From Mycobacterium bourgelatii (GTDB taxonomy: Bacteria > Actinomycetota > Actinomycetes > Mycobacteriales > Mycobacteriaceae): a stretch of DNA of 64,000 nt. Shown one piece after another: positions 46,597 to 55,653 of this stretch. The notes beneath the pieces were generated by a model. It searched no databases. It was not told the origin of the DNA and was given only the letters and a program-made list of their open reading frames with translations. The stretch lies in NCBI RefSeq assembly GCF_010723575.1, contig NZ_BLKZ01000001.1, positions 4,650,001 to 4,714,000 on the forward strand, given 5' to 3'. Position numbers and translations under genes: made by a program. Each line of letters begins with the position of its first letter. The stretch's first letter is position 1.

Positions 46597-47592
46597 ATGG
46601 GCACCACGACACGCCGCCACCTGCGGCCAGTACGCGACATCAGCGCACCCACACTGCACCACATCACCATCCACGGCCACCGCCGCGCCTTCCGCATCGC
46701 CGGATCCGGCCCGGTGATCGTGCTACTGCACGGCGTCGGCGACAACTCCACCACCTGGCAACCCATCCACACCAAACTCGCCCAACGCTTCACCGTCATC
46801 GCCCCTGACCTGCTCGGCCACGGCGAATCCGACAAGCCCCGCGCCGACTACTCCCTGGCCGCCTTCGCCAACGGACTACGCGACCTACTCACCGCCCTCG
46901 AGATCGCCCGCGTCACCCTGATCGGGCACTCCCTGGGCGGTGGCATCGCCGCACAGTTCACCTACCAATACCCCGAAATGGTCGAACGCGTCGTGCTCGT
47001 CAGCGCCGGCGGCGTCAGCACCGACGTCAGCACCGCGCTACGCCTGGCCGCCCTGCCCGGCCCCGCCGAAGCCCTCACCGCCCTGCAACTGCCCGGCGCC
47101 CTGCCCGCCGTCGAACTGATCGGCCGCACCGTCGGAAAACTCTTGGGCGCCAACAAATTCACCCGCGACCTACCCAGCCTGCCCCGCCTGGCCCGCGGCC
47201 TGGCCAAACCCGGCGCCGTCGACGCCTTCGCCCGCACCCTGCGCTCGGTGGTCGACACCCGCGGCCAATACATCACCATGCTCGACCGCACCTACCTCAC
47301 CCAAGACCTGCCCATCCAGATCATCTGGGGCAACGACGACATGATCATTCCCGTCAAGCACGCCCACCTCGCCCACCAGCACATCCCGGGCTCCCGGCTG
47401 GAAATCTTCGAAGACTCCGGACACATGCCCCACGCCGACCACCCCGACCGTTTCGTGCGCATCGTCGAACAATTCATCGACAGCACCGAACCCTTCACCT
47501 ACGACCCCGACCTCCACCGCCTCGCGCTGCAAACCGGCGTCCGCCAGGTCCCGGACTACGAGCGGGATGGCAACGAGTCCGACCTCGCTTAG
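46597..47592 (+). CDS. Alpha/beta hydrolase (Rv2715-like)
   Basis: The 331-residue protein has the oxyanion region LLHGVGDNSTTWQP, the nucleophile elbow GHSLGGG (Ser), the acid in WGNDDMIIPV, and the catalytic His in SGHMPHADHP. The substrate is unknown. I placed the start at ATG 46597 because GGGGGAAGAAAGGG lies just upstream; the open frame continues back to 46465 without family similarity. Codon use is marked by an extreme preference for C in the third position compared with neighbours, which may indicate a different origin. Confidence 0.88.
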   Translation: MGTTTRRHLRPVRDISAPTLHHITIHGHRRAFRIAGSGPVIVLLHGVGDNSTTWQPIHTKLAQRFTVIAPDLLGHGESDKPRADYSLAAFANGLRDLLTALEIARVTLIGHSLGGGIAAQFTYQYPEMVERVVLVSAGGVSTDVSTALRLAALPGPAEALTALQLPGALPAVELIGRTVGKLLGANKFTRDLPSLPRLARGLAKPGAVDAFARTLRSVVDTRGQYITMLDRTYLTQDLPIQIIWGNDDMIIPVKHAHLAHQHIPGSRLEIFEDSGHMPHADHPDRFVRIVEQFIDSTEPFTYDPDLHRLALQTGVRQVPDYERDGNESDLA

Positions 47593-47637
47593 TAACGTTT
47601 ATGTAATAGAAGTCCGTAAACGGGGCATTATGGCTTA

Positions 47638-48375
47638 ATGGCCGTGCCCCAACGCACCGACTTGGCGCCGCATACCCCGAAGCGGTGGTCGCTGTCGCTC
47701 ACCCTGCGATGGGTCGCCACTGTCGGCGCCGCGGTGGGCGCGGTGCTGTACTCCAACTGGTTGCTCGAATGTGTTTTCACCCGCACGTTGCTGCCCGATC
47801 CGGACTTGTACATCAGTGAATTCGCCGCCGCCGACCAGCCGTACGGGGAGTGGTTTCGGGCCTGCGATCTGGGCGCGGCGATCGTCCTGCTCATCGCGAC
47901 GACGGCGGCCCTCATCGGCGTCGGAGGCACGCCGTGGACCAGACGGGGATGGATGGCGCTCGGCGCTTTCGCCGTGGCCACAGCCCTGGACAGCACCGTG
48001 TGGAGGCTGGTGTGCGCGCCAAGTTCGGATGCCGCGTGCGCAGCCCGCGAAGCCTCGAACACAGTGCCGATAGGCCATCAACTGCACTGGCTCAGCAGTG
48101 GGGTCGTGCTGGTCGGCGCCATCGCATCGTTGCTGGCCTTCGCCGTGGCCGACCGCCGCGAATTCGCGCCGGCAGGGGTGCGCAAACTCGGTCTGTCCAT
48201 GTTGGGAGCCCTGGTGGGCACTGCGATAGCGACCGGCATCGCGATCCTCATCGAAAACGCTCACGTGATTGGGATGGTGGGGGTCGCGCAGCGCGCCGAG
48301 TTGGCCGCGTTCGCCGGCTGGCTGATCTACGTCGCGATCCGCACGGCTCGGATAAGGATCGACTCCGGCCCATGA
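47638..48375 (+). CDS. DUF998-like membrane protein
   Basis: This 245-residue protein has about six membrane helices (for example near 25-42, 77-96, 107-124, 149-169, 183-206 and 215-235), with short loops and a GHQLHWLSSGVVLVGA segment typical of the DUF998 family. Function is unknown. Its TGA overlaps the ATG of the following alpha/beta hydrolase, so the two are probably coupled. Confidence 0.75.
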   Translation: MAVPQRTDLAPHTPKRWSLSLTLRWVATVGAAVGAVLYSNWLLECVFTRTLLPDPDLYISEFAAADQPYGEWFRACDLGAAIVLLIATTAALIGVGGTPWTRRGWMALGAFAVATALDSTVWRLVCAPSSDAACAAREASNTVPIGHQLHWLSSGVVLVGAIASLLAFAVADRREFAPAGVRKLGLSMLGALVGTAIATGIAILIENAHVIGMVGVAQRAELAAFAGWLIYVAIRTARIRIDSGP

Positions 48376-49220
48376 TCGAACGCGTCGATGTCGAAGTCGA
48401 CGGCTACCGCGAGCAGATCCGCATCGACGGGAACAGCGGCCCGGTCGTGCTGTTGTGCAGCGGCCTCGGCGGTCGCGCGCTGCACTGGAGCGACACGGTC
48501 GCACACCTTGCGGATGACCACAGGGTCGTGCGATTCGACCGCCCGGGCACTCCCGTGACGCCAGCGCCGGCCAGAAATCGCCGCTGCACGGTCCGAGGCG
48601 AGGCAGACCGCATTGCCGCCGTTCTGGACGCGGTGCCGCGGTCGGAAGGTGCAGTGCTGGTGGGACATTCCGTCGGCGGCTTCTTCGCCGAGGCGTTCGC
48701 CCGTTTGTACCCCGGGCGAACCGGCGCGCTGTTACTCCTGGATTCCAGCGTCGCCAACCCCCGGCGGCTCACGTTGCCGAGCCCGGTGAAGCTGGCCGCC
48801 GCCGACGGCACCGCGACGTTGCTGAGCAAACTGCGCCTGGACCGCCCCCTGGCGCACGCCGGCCTCACCCTGGTGCAACGGCGGCGTCCCGGCGGTCTCG
48901 ATGCCCGGATGAGGTCGGAAATACGAAACGCGGCAACCGAACCCGGATTCCTACTGGCATTGCTCACCGAGGAAGTCGCCTATCCCGACCTGGCCGCCGA
49001 GCTGTGCGGGCTGCGAGCCCGCCACCCGCTGCCCCCGATACGACGCATGGTGGCGACGGCCCACACCGGCTTGCGCACCCACTTCTGGCGCAATCAGCAG
49101 ATTCGACTGGCTAAAACCCTTGAAGCAGAACACGTTACGATTTCTCCCGCCGGACATCTGGTGATGATCGAACACCCCCGGCGCACGGCCGACCTCATCC
49201 GCGTTCTAACCCAGGATTGA
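48372..49220 (+). CDS. Alpha/beta hydrolase coupled to the DUF998 protein
   Basis: The 282 residues contain LLCSGLGGRALHW (oxyanion region), DRPGTPVTPA, the nucleophile elbow GHSVGGFFAE, and a C-terminal His in ISPAGHLVMIEHP. It starts at ATG 48372 within the DUF998 stop (ATGA). The substrate is unknown; hydrolases paired with membrane proteins often act on lipids. Its 3' end overlaps the convergent hydrolase gene by 15 bases. Confidence 0.85.
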   Translation: MIERVDVEVDGYREQIRIDGNSGPVVLLCSGLGGRALHWSDTVAHLADDHRVVRFDRPGTPVTPAPARNRRCTVRGEADRIAAVLDAVPRSEGAVLVGHSVGGFFAEAFARLYPGRTGALLLLDSSVANPRRLTLPSPVKLAAADGTATLLSKLRLDRPLAHAGLTLVQRRRPGGLDARMRSEIRNAATEPGFLLALLTEEVAYPDLAAELCGLRARHPLPPIRRMVATAHTGLRTHFWRNQQIRLAKTLEAEHVTISPAGHLVMIEHPRRTADLIRVLTQD

Positions 49221-50033
49221 AAGCCAGTTGTCCATTCGTTCGGCGACTTGCCGCCATCCGGGTTCCAACATCATGTCGTGGCCCATGCCTGGAAAGATCG
49301 TCATCTCCGCGCCGTAAGTCGATGCAGTGCGCTGGATTTGGCTTTGCGCAACGATCTTGTCGTGCTCGGCGCCCAGCACCAGCGTCGGGATCTGGTGGAC
49401 CCGGTGCGTCTTGACCAGATCGAGGACGAGCATGTCGAGAAAGCCCAGATAACCCTCGTCCTGCAATCGTTGCTGATAAGAGTTGACCTGCGCATCCGGC
49501 ACCGCATCGGAAAACAGTAGGGCTCGAGCAATTTTCGGGTTCGCAACCAGCGGAGCCAGTCTCAGCCTGGCGTTCACCTGCGCGAACTCAACCGGATGGT
49601 GGGTTGCTATGTAACTGGTAACCCGAAGTACGCCGTTGGGCGGAATGGGCGCGAGAAGGATGGCGCCGGGGGCGCCGTCGCGTTCCAGATAGTGCTGAAC
49701 GACGAAGCCCCCCATCGAATGTCCCACCAGGATCGGCTTTTTCGGGAGTTGCGCAGCCACCTCGGCGACGTCGTCGACGTAGTCGCCAATGCGGTTCCAG
49801 CGCAGACGTTCACGACCAGAGCTTCCCCCGTGGCCGCGCAGACTCAGGGCCACCGCGCGGTATCCGCGGGCCGCGAAGAAGTCGAGAAAGTGCTCATCCC
49901 AGCACCAAGCGGCGTGCCAGGCCCCATGAACAAACAGCAATGGCAGCGGGTGCTCATCGGTGCTCCGGCCTTTGTCAATCACTTCGAGCATGTGGTCAAA
50001 CCCTCGATTCACTACGGCATTGGCCGCCGCCAT
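49206..50033 (-). CDS. Alpha/beta hydrolase (lysophospholipase-like)
   Basis: The 275-residue protein has [30 protein letters not shown], the nucleophile elbow [15 protein letters not shown], and the final catalytic His in [13 protein letters not shown]. The pattern is that of the monoacylglycerol lipase/lysophospholipase-like group. It is read towards, and overlaps by 15 bases, the plus-strand hydrolase gene. An internal Met at residue 15 is a possible shorter start. Confidence 0.87.
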   Translation of the reverse strand: MAAANAVVNRGFDHMLEVIDKGRSTDEHPLPLLFVHGAWHAAWCWDEHFLDFFAARGYRAVALSLRGHGGSSGRERLRWNRIGDYVDDVAEVAAQLPKKPILVGHSMGGFVVQHYLERDGAPGAILLAPIPPNGVLRVTSYIATHHPVEFAQVNARLRLAPLVANPKIARALLFSDAVPDAQVNSYQQRLQDEGYLGFLDMLVLDLVKTHRVHQIPTLVLGAEHDKIVAQSQIQRTASTYGAEMTIFPGMGHDMMLEPGWRQVAERMDNWLSILG

Positions 50034-50191
50034 CCTCTCAGTTGACCAGCGGTTATGACGGCGGGAGCGCCATCACAGCGGCATATCAATTCCGACAAGG
50101 ATCCATTGAGAATCCCTCAAGAGCCGGGGCCGATTCTTTGGACAACGCAATCCCGCGTCAACCACCACCACATCAGTACACGGAGACCAAA

Positions 50192-50530
50192 ATGTTCAAC
50201 CGCCGTTTCGCTGCTTCCCTGGCAGGCACCACCTTGACCGCCGCCACGCTCGGCTTGGCCGCACTCGGCTTCGCCGGAAGTGCCGGCGCAACTACCACCA
50301 CGGATGACGCCTTCCTCGCCGAGATCCAGGCGGACGGAATCACGCCGCCGAGCGCGGCGCGCGCCATCAGCGAAGCCCACGCCGTCTGCAAGGCCCTCGA
50401 CGCGGGCCAGTCCCCCTCGGAGGTTTACGCCGGAGTCGCCGAGCGGACCGGCTTGAGCGCCAAGGGATCCAAGACATTCGCCGTCGACGCCGCCAAGGCT
50501 TACTGCCCGCAGTACGTCACCTCCACCTAG
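50192..50530 (+). CDS. Secreted DUF732 protein
   Basis: The 112-residue protein has a signal peptide (about 1-33, ending GFAGSAGA). The mature DUF732 domain carries [13 protein letters not shown], the helical [20 protein letters not shown] and a C-terminal AKAYCPQYV with the second conserved Cys, so one disulfide is likely. DUF732 proteins are abundant small secreted mycobacterial proteins of unknown role. A strong hairpin follows the gene. Confidence 0.88.
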   Translation: MFNRRFAASLAGTTLTAATLGLAALGFAGSAGATTTTDDAFLAEIQADGITPPSAARAISEAHAVCKALDAGQSPSEVYAGVAERTGLSAKGSKTFAVDAAKAYCPQYVTST

Positions 50531-50545
50531 GACCAACCACCCACG

Positions 50546-50572
50546 ATGCGGGACCCGAAATGGGTCCCGCAT
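50546..50572 (+). terminator. Intrinsic terminator after the DUF732 gene
   Basis: ATGCGGGACCC and GGGTCCCGCAT form a perfect 11-bp stem with a 5-base loop (GAAAT), followed by TTTGCTTGT. The stem begins 15 bases after the stop codon. It is the clearest hairpin terminator in the window. Confidence 0.8.
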
Positions 50573-50699
50573 TTGCTTGTGCGGGGTCGACGCGCGCGGG
50601 CCTAGGCGACGCAAGAAATACGCAAGGATCCGCCAAGGATCCATCAAGGGCCGTGCGTGATCGTGAATTCAGCAAACATGGATTAGGAAGGCAAGTACC

Positions 50700-51380
50700 G
50701 TGAGGCTGTTTTGCTTTCACCACGCCGGCGGCGGCGGGTTGGTGTTCAAGTCTTGGAGCAAGGTGCTGGCGCCGGACGTCGAGGTCGTTCCGGTTGAAAT
50801 CGCCAACCGGGAGCGGTTTGCCACGCTGCGGGAGCTGGTTGCCGAGGTGAACGAACAACTTGGCCCGCTGCTCGACGAGCCGCACATGTTCTTCGGTCAC
50901 AGCTTCGGCGCCCTGTTGGCGTACCGCCTGGCGTGCGCGCGGGCCGAAGCCGGCGCCGTCCTGCCCCGCGCGGTGTTCCTGTCCGCCTACTCGCCACCGC
51001 ACCTGCCGCCTCCGCTGCACATGGTGGACGAACTCGACGACAGCCAGCTCGCGACCTTCCTGTCCCACATCGGCGGGATGCCTTCGGGTTTGACGCGTTG
51101 GCCGACCCTGCAGGAACGGGCTCTGATGACCGCTCGCCACGACTTCCGGCTTTGCATGACCGACGAGGAAGAGTTCGCCCCCGAACTGCCGTGCCCTATT
51201 CATGTCTTCGGCGGTGATGAGGACCCGCTCGTCAGCGAGGCCGACTTGCGCGAATGGCGTGGGCGGACCTCTGCGGACTTCTCGGTGCAGATCCTCCGCG
51301 GCGGCCACTTTTACCTGCGGGACCGCCAGCCGTTGCTGCAGACCCTGCAGCCATTGCTGTCGACGGTCGCGGCCGCCTGA
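50700..51380 (+). CDS. Type II thioesterase (TesA/GrsT-like)
   Basis: The 226-residue alpha/beta hydrolase starts with LFCFHHAGGGGLVFKSW, the usual N-terminus of editing thioesterases. It has the nucleophile elbow FFGHSFGALLAYRLA, Asp in FGGDEDPLVS and His in LRGGHFYLRD. Such enzymes remove wrong acyl groups from PKS or NRPS carrier proteins. No PKS or NRPS gene is in the window, so its partner lies elsewhere or the function has shifted. The start is GTG at 50700 after GGAAGG. Confidence 0.88.
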   Translation: MRLFCFHHAGGGGLVFKSWSKVLAPDVEVVPVEIANRERFATLRELVAEVNEQLGPLLDEPHMFFGHSFGALLAYRLACARAEAGAVLPRAVFLSAYSPPHLPPPLHMVDELDDSQLATFLSHIGGMPSGLTRWPTLQERALMTARHDFRLCMTDEEEFAPELPCPIHVFGGDEDPLVSEADLREWRGRTSADFSVQILRGGHFYLRDRQPLLQTLQPLLSTVAAA

Positions 51381-51514
51381 AGCGGTTCGGCAATCGGACA
51401 AGTATCCAATTGCTGAAGAAAAATTAACGAAACCGTTCACCGGATGTTTAATGCGGTCAACTCGGGCCGACCTCCCCTTCTACGGATGTCGAATAGTCCG
51501 AGGGGAGTTGACCG

Positions 51515-52723
51515 ATGTCATTTGTCATCACTGCACCGGAATGGATCCGGTCTGCGGCTCAGGATCTGGCAAGCATTCGCTCGGCCTTGACCGAGGCATC
51601 CGCTGCCGCCGCATATTCGACCGCAACGATCACGCCGGCCGCGGCCGACGAAGTGTCGTCGGCGATCGCCGCGCTGTTCGGCAACTTCGGCCGCGAGTAT
51701 CAACGCGTGAACACCCTGGCCCAGGCGTTTCACGGGGAGTTCGTCAACGTGCTGAAGTCAAGTGCGGGAGCCTATCTCGGCACTGAACTCGCCAACGCGC
51801 GCGCCGCCGTCGCGCTTCCCGCGAACCCGATATCCGGATTGCCGGAGTTCCCGGGGTTTCCGGGCCTCCCGACGGTGCCGGGGTTCGGCTTCAGCTCGAG
51901 CGGTACCGGGTGGAGTGCCTTTACCGGTCCCTATGAACAACTCGTCATCAACACCACCGCGAACCTCCAAAGCCTCGGCAACGGCTGGACGTCAAACCCT
52001 GTGCCGTTCCTGCGCCAGGTCATCGCCAACCACACGGGCTACGGTGAGATCGTCTCCACCGCATTCGGTAATGCGATGCAGGAGATGGGCACTGGGGGCG
52101 CCGGGCCGCAAGCCGCCTTGACCCATCTGCTTCCTATCGGCACCATCCCGGGTTACCTGGGGCAAAACGCTGCGAACCTGGTCAAGACAATCTTCGACTT
52201 CTCCTACTCGGTCGGCGTCGACACTGCGACACCCGCCGTCGGACCGGCATTCTTCGGGTTCCCCGTGGCGCTGGGGCTCAGCCTCATCGGGTCGCCGGTC
52301 ACCACAATCAGCGCAATTGGTGCCAGCGCAGCGGCATTCTCGGCGGCGGTGCAAACGGGCGACTTCATTGGGGCCGCGGCGGCACTCTTCACAGCGCCGG
52401 CCGTTGTCGCCAACGGATTCTTGAACGGCCAGGTGATGCTGGGCATGAGCCTGCCACCGCTGTCCTTGCCTCTTGGTCAGGCACCGATGGCACTCGCCAT
52501 TCCGCTCGGCGGACTCCTCACGCCGATGTCGACGACGAGCGTCATTATCGGGCCGGCCGACGGCCTCCTAGTCGAGCCTCAGCTGACGATTCCGCTCGGC
52601 GGGACGGGCATTGGCGGAATCCTCCCCGCGCTGCTGAATTGGGCTCCGCAACAACTCGCTCAGGCGATCGGCGCGCCGATACCTCCGCAACCGCCGGTAG
52701 CCATTCCGACCGTTCAAATGTGA
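51515..52723 (+). CDS. PE family protein with long non-PGRS C-terminal domain
   Basis: The 402-residue protein begins with a PE domain of about 95 residues (MSFVITAPEWIRSAAQDLAS, ADEVSSAIAALFGNFGREYQ) carrying the Pro-Glu pair at 8-9. A Pro/Gly/Phe-rich linker (PEFPGFPGLPTVPG) follows, then a C-terminal domain rich in small hydrophobic residues without Gly-Gly-X repeats. It is probably exported by an ESX system to the cell envelope. It is followed by a convergent gene for a secreted four-cysteine protein. Confidence 0.88.
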   Translation: MSFVITAPEWIRSAAQDLASIRSALTEASAAAAYSTATITPAAADEVSSAIAALFGNFGREYQRVNTLAQAFHGEFVNVLKSSAGAYLGTELANARAAVALPANPISGLPEFPGFPGLPTVPGFGFSSSGTGWSAFTGPYEQLVINTTANLQSLGNGWTSNPVPFLRQVIANHTGYGEIVSTAFGNAMQEMGTGGAGPQAALTHLLPIGTIPGYLGQNAANLVKTIFDFSYSVGVDTATPAVGPAFFGFPVALGLSLIGSPVTTISAIGASAAAFSAAVQTGDFIGAAAALFTAPAVVANGFLNGQVMLGMSLPPLSLPLGQAPMALAIPLGGLLTPMSTTSVIIGPADGLLVEPQLTIPLGGTGIGGILPALLNWAPQQLAQAIGAPIPPQPPVAIPTVQM

Positions 52724-52748
52724 CCAGTCGGGGGCGCCGGGCCCGGCG

Positions 52749-53243
52749 TCAGGACGGCATGGCCGCGACCGGCATCTCGACGCTGCCACGGCACGGCCCA
52801 CTGGCAATGTCGGTGTGCCAGATCCCGCGCAACGTCCCGTCGGATTGCGGTGTGTAGAAAGCCCATGACCGTGCGGGCGCCCAGACTTTCGGGACGCCCT
52901 CCCCCATGTAGCAATCCCATTGGAAGTCGAAGCGCTCGACCCACCTGGTCCCATCCCAGGTGTAATGCGACGGTTGGGGCAGCGTCGGATTCTTGGGTTT
53001 CGGTCCGTTGGTGGCCGTCGCAACACACGCCGAGGCCGAACACGTCGTCTGAAAAACGTAGTCGGCGCTGAAGCTCGGTTCCGCCTGACTGGCGGCAACG
53101 CTGGTGCCGGTCTTTTCGACGGCGTAGCGCACCAGCGAGTACTTGACATTCCACACCGGTGCCGTTGCATGCGCCGGCGCGGCAGCGGCGAGCATCACGA
53201 CCACCAAGGTGCCGAGCAGCGCAGCTACACAAGAGGATCGCAC
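52749..53243 (-). CDS. Secreted four-cysteine protein B (paralogue of A)
   Basis: This 164-residue protein has a signal peptide (about 1-27, ending APAHA). The mature part has four cysteines (69, 74, 112, 152 counted from the TTG one codon upstream) with spacing close to protein A at 45998-46456, and the matching local motifs TTCSASACVA and GTLRGIWHTD. I use GTG at 53243 as start. The function is unknown. Convergence on a PE gene mirrors protein A, which lies beside another PE gene. Confidence 0.8.
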   Translation of the reverse strand: MRSSCVAALLGTLVVVMLAAAAPAHATAPVWNVKYSLVRYAVEKTGTSVAASQAEPSFSADYVFQTTCSASACVATATNGPKPKNPTLPQPSHYTWDGTRWVERFDFQWDCYMGEGVPKVWAPARSWAFYTPQSDGTLRGIWHTDIASGPCRGSVEMPVAAMPS

Positions 53244-53280
53244 CAACTACATCTTGCTGAGCGCATGACGCAACCGGGTA

Positions 53281-53811
53281 TCAGTCCAGTTGAAATTTGG
53301 CGGCACCCAGCGGTTCGGATGTCCCGAATGCGAATACGGTCGACACCGTCAGGCGGTAGAGGTACCACGGCGGTGGGCCCGCCGACGGGGCGCTGTAGCC
53401 CGCCGTCAGCGCATGGCCCTCGACCCGAGCGGGCCAGCCGTCAGCAGCGAGAGCTTCAGCTGCAGTGCGCAATTCATCGGAGTCGGTAACGCGATCGGCT
53501 TGACCTTCGAGAACGAGGTCGAAAGGCTCGGTCGCGACACTGATCACGCAACGGGCATCGCGAGTCAGGTTGCGGGACTTCCGCGTTGCCGGGCCCGATG
53601 TGAAGTACCAACGACTTCCGGACACGATCACCCCGACGGGCACCACATGAGGGCGGCCGTCTGGGTTGATCGTGCTCAGCCACATGGTGTGACGCTGCGG
53701 TCCCCCAGTTCCCGGCGCTTGCGGCAGCTGACTCGCCAGCACCGATTCGACACGGGTCCATTCAATGGTCGGCGCCCCGTACCCGTCGAGATTGCACTCT
53801 GTGATGGTCAT
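53281..53811 (-). CDS. Pyridoxamine 5'-phosphate oxidase-like (FMN/F420-binding) protein
   Basis: The 176 residues form a split-barrel domain: HTMWLSTINPDGRPHVVPVG, RWYFTSGPATRKSRNLTRDARC and VISVATEPFDLVLEGQADRV are the usual flavin-binding strands. Mycobacterial members often use F420. The substrate is unknown. It is on the same strand as the NUDIX gene 30 bases upstream, and cotranscription is possible. Confidence 0.85.
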   Translation of the reverse strand: MTITECNLDGYGAPTIEWTRVESVLASQLPQAPGTGGPQRHTMWLSTINPDGRPHVVPVGVIVSGSRWYFTSGPATRKSRNLTRDARCVISVATEPFDLVLEGQADRVTDSDELRTAAEALAADGWPARVEGHALTAGYSAPSAGPPPWYLYRLTVSTVFAFGTSEPLGAAKFQLD

Positions 53812-53841
53812 ACACCTACAGACCGAGGGCGGCGTCAGATT

Positions 53842-54378
53842 TCATCGGCCGCGCAGCAGAAACAGGCCGTAGGCCGCGATGGACTGCGAATCGACGATCA
53901 CCCCCGAGCGCATCATCTGCTCGACCTCGTCGCGGGCAAACCACTCGCTGCGCATGTCCTGTTCTTCATGCTCGCGTGCGGCCTCGCCCTCCGAGATCCC
54001 GGTAGCCAGGAACACCCACCCGCGCTGGCTGGTCATCCCGGGTGCAATGTCCACCTGACCCAATGCCTCCATGGACGCCGCGAGCAACCCCGTTTCCTCG
54101 CGCAGCTCACGCCGGGCCAGTTCGGCCGGTTCGAGCTCGGCCAGGCCGGGTGCGGTCCCCTGTGGGAACTCCCAGCGCCGCGCGCCCACGGGATACCGGA
54201 ACTGTTCCACCAGCCGGAAGCGTCGCCCGTCATACGGGATCACCAGGGCATAGGTGGGCTTGTCCACCACGGCGTAGATGCCACTACTGCCGTCGGGTCG
54301 GCGGATGTCGTCCTCGCGGAGCACCATCCACGGATTTCGGTAGATCTCGCGGGACGCTACGGGTTCGATGAAGGGCAC
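53842..54378 (-). CDS. NUDIX hydrolase (ADP-ribose pyrophosphatase-like)
   Basis: The 178-residue protein has the NUDIX helix ELARRELREETGLLA near 87-101, preceded by WEFPQGTAPGLAELEP. The arrangement with VVDKPTYALVIPYDGRRFRL and LVEQFRYPVGARRWEFP resembles ADP-ribose or sugar-nucleotide pyrophosphatases. The Gly-to-Glu spacing of the Nudix box is a little longer than the canonical form. The exact nucleotide substrate is not evident. Confidence 0.87.
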   Translation of the reverse strand: MPFIEPVASREIYRNPWMVLREDDIRRPDGSSGIYAVVDKPTYALVIPYDGRRFRLVEQFRYPVGARRWEFPQGTAPGLAELEPAELARRELREETGLLAASMEALGQVDIAPGMTSQRGWVFLATGISEGEAAREHEEQDMRSEWFARDEVEQMMRSGVIVDSQSIAAYGLFLLRGR

Positions 54379-54410
54379 CCTCCTAGTGTGGGCTTAGCGT
54401 GAGCCGGGCA

Positions 54411-55634
54411 TCACGGCTGCCCGCGCCAGCGCAGCACATCCAACGCGGCGGCGACCATGACGCTGCATTCCGACAGCGGCCTGGGCAGCAGCTCGTCGGC
54501 GCGGGCCAGCCGCCGGAACAGGGTATTGCGGTGGGTGAACAGACGCGCCGCCGCGCGGGAAGCGTTGCACTGCTCGTTGACGAAAACCCTTACTGTGTCC
54601 TGCAATTCGCTGTCGGCAGATTCGAGGTCACCCAAAGCGTAATGGACGAACTCGGCGGCCCGGTTGGTGTCGGCGGTGATGAGCGCGGTCAGATAAACCT
54701 CGCCGAACAGCGCAATGCGCTGCGGTGACTGCAAGCGCGCCATCATCTGCTGGGTGGTGACGGCGTCGAAATGGCTGCGTCGAAATCCGTCGATACCGGC
54801 GGCGGTCGGTCCGACGGCCACCCGGACGTCGGGCAGCGCCTCGACCGCCTGCCTCAGCGGACCGATATCTGGCTGGTCACCGGCCTTGTTGCCGGGCACC
54901 CAGACCCAACGGGTAGCCGTGCTGGCCAGCACGATCAGCGGCCGCGCGCGGGTGGCATGACCGAACGCCTCGGCGACCTTGTCCAGCCGAGAAAGATCAC
55001 CGGCCGGGGTGTCGCTCCAGATGACGGCGGCGGTGTGGGTGCCCGTCAGGGCATAGCCGAGGCGGTCCTCGGCCCGCCGCCGGGGTATGGGCGCGCCATC
55101 GAGGATGAGTGCGACGGTCTCGCGACGATCGGCGTGGCTGCCACGGGTGAGTTCGTCCCGCTCCGACTCGATCTGGGCGGCGATGGCGGCCAGCGTCGTG
55201 TCGACGAACGCACTGATCGAGCGCGAGCACACATCGAGCGCCTCGTGGAGTTCGTTGGGATCGGAGGTCAGCTCGAACGCGATCTCCATCAGTCGCCGCC
55301 AGGCCACCCCTTCGCCCACTCGGTAGGCGTCGAGCGTGTAAGCCGTGAGCCCCCTGCGGACGAGCTCGCGTGCGACGTTCATGACTTCGGGCCCGGTGTT
55401 CGCCGGCACCGGCGCACCGGGGTCGCGCACGTTGGCCGTTCCCCAGCAGTAGAGGTTGTCCCGGTTGCTTCGGCTCACGGCAGCCGCCAGCTCCGGGTCG
55501 GCCGCGATCATCGGGCTGGCCGCAAGCACCGCACGGTCGAACTGCTCGAGCCACTCCCGCTGCGGGCTGACGACGATCTGCGCGATCTGCCGGATCAGCT
55601 CTTTACACCGAGGTGATGGCGGTTTCCACGGCAT
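54411..55634 (-). CDS. PucR-type transcriptional regulator
   Basis: The 407-residue form starts at ATG 55634 (MPWKPPSPRC); a longer frame to 55661 would overlap the palindrome upstream and is less likely. It has a helical N-terminal sensory region, a CdaR GGDEF-like middle domain (LGYALTGTHTAAVIWSDTPA) and the C-terminal PucR helix-turn-helix (LQDTVRVFVNEQCNASRAAA, then RLFTHRNTLFRRLARADEL). It diverges from the monooxygenase operon and probably regulates it. It belongs to the same family as the frameshifted regulator at 32774-34100. Confidence 0.9.
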   Translation of the reverse strand: MPWKPPSPRCKELIRQIAQIVVSPQREWLEQFDRAVLAASPMIAADPELAAAVSRSNRDNLYCWGTANVRDPGAPVPANTGPEVMNVARELVRRGLTAYTLDAYRVGEGVAWRRLMEIAFELTSDPNELHEALDVCSRSISAFVDTTLAAIAAQIESERDELTRGSHADRRETVALILDGAPIPRRRAEDRLGYALTGTHTAAVIWSDTPAGDLSRLDKVAEAFGHATRARPLIVLASTATRWVWVPGNKAGDQPDIGPLRQAVEALPDVRVAVGPTAAGIDGFRRSHFDAVTTQQMMARLQSPQRIALFGEVYLTALITADTNRAAEFVHYALGDLESADSELQDTVRVFVNEQCNASRAAARLFTHRNTLFRRLARADELLPRPLSECSVMVAAALDVLRWRGQP

Positions 55635-55653
55635 CGGCTCAGGATAGCCCCGG

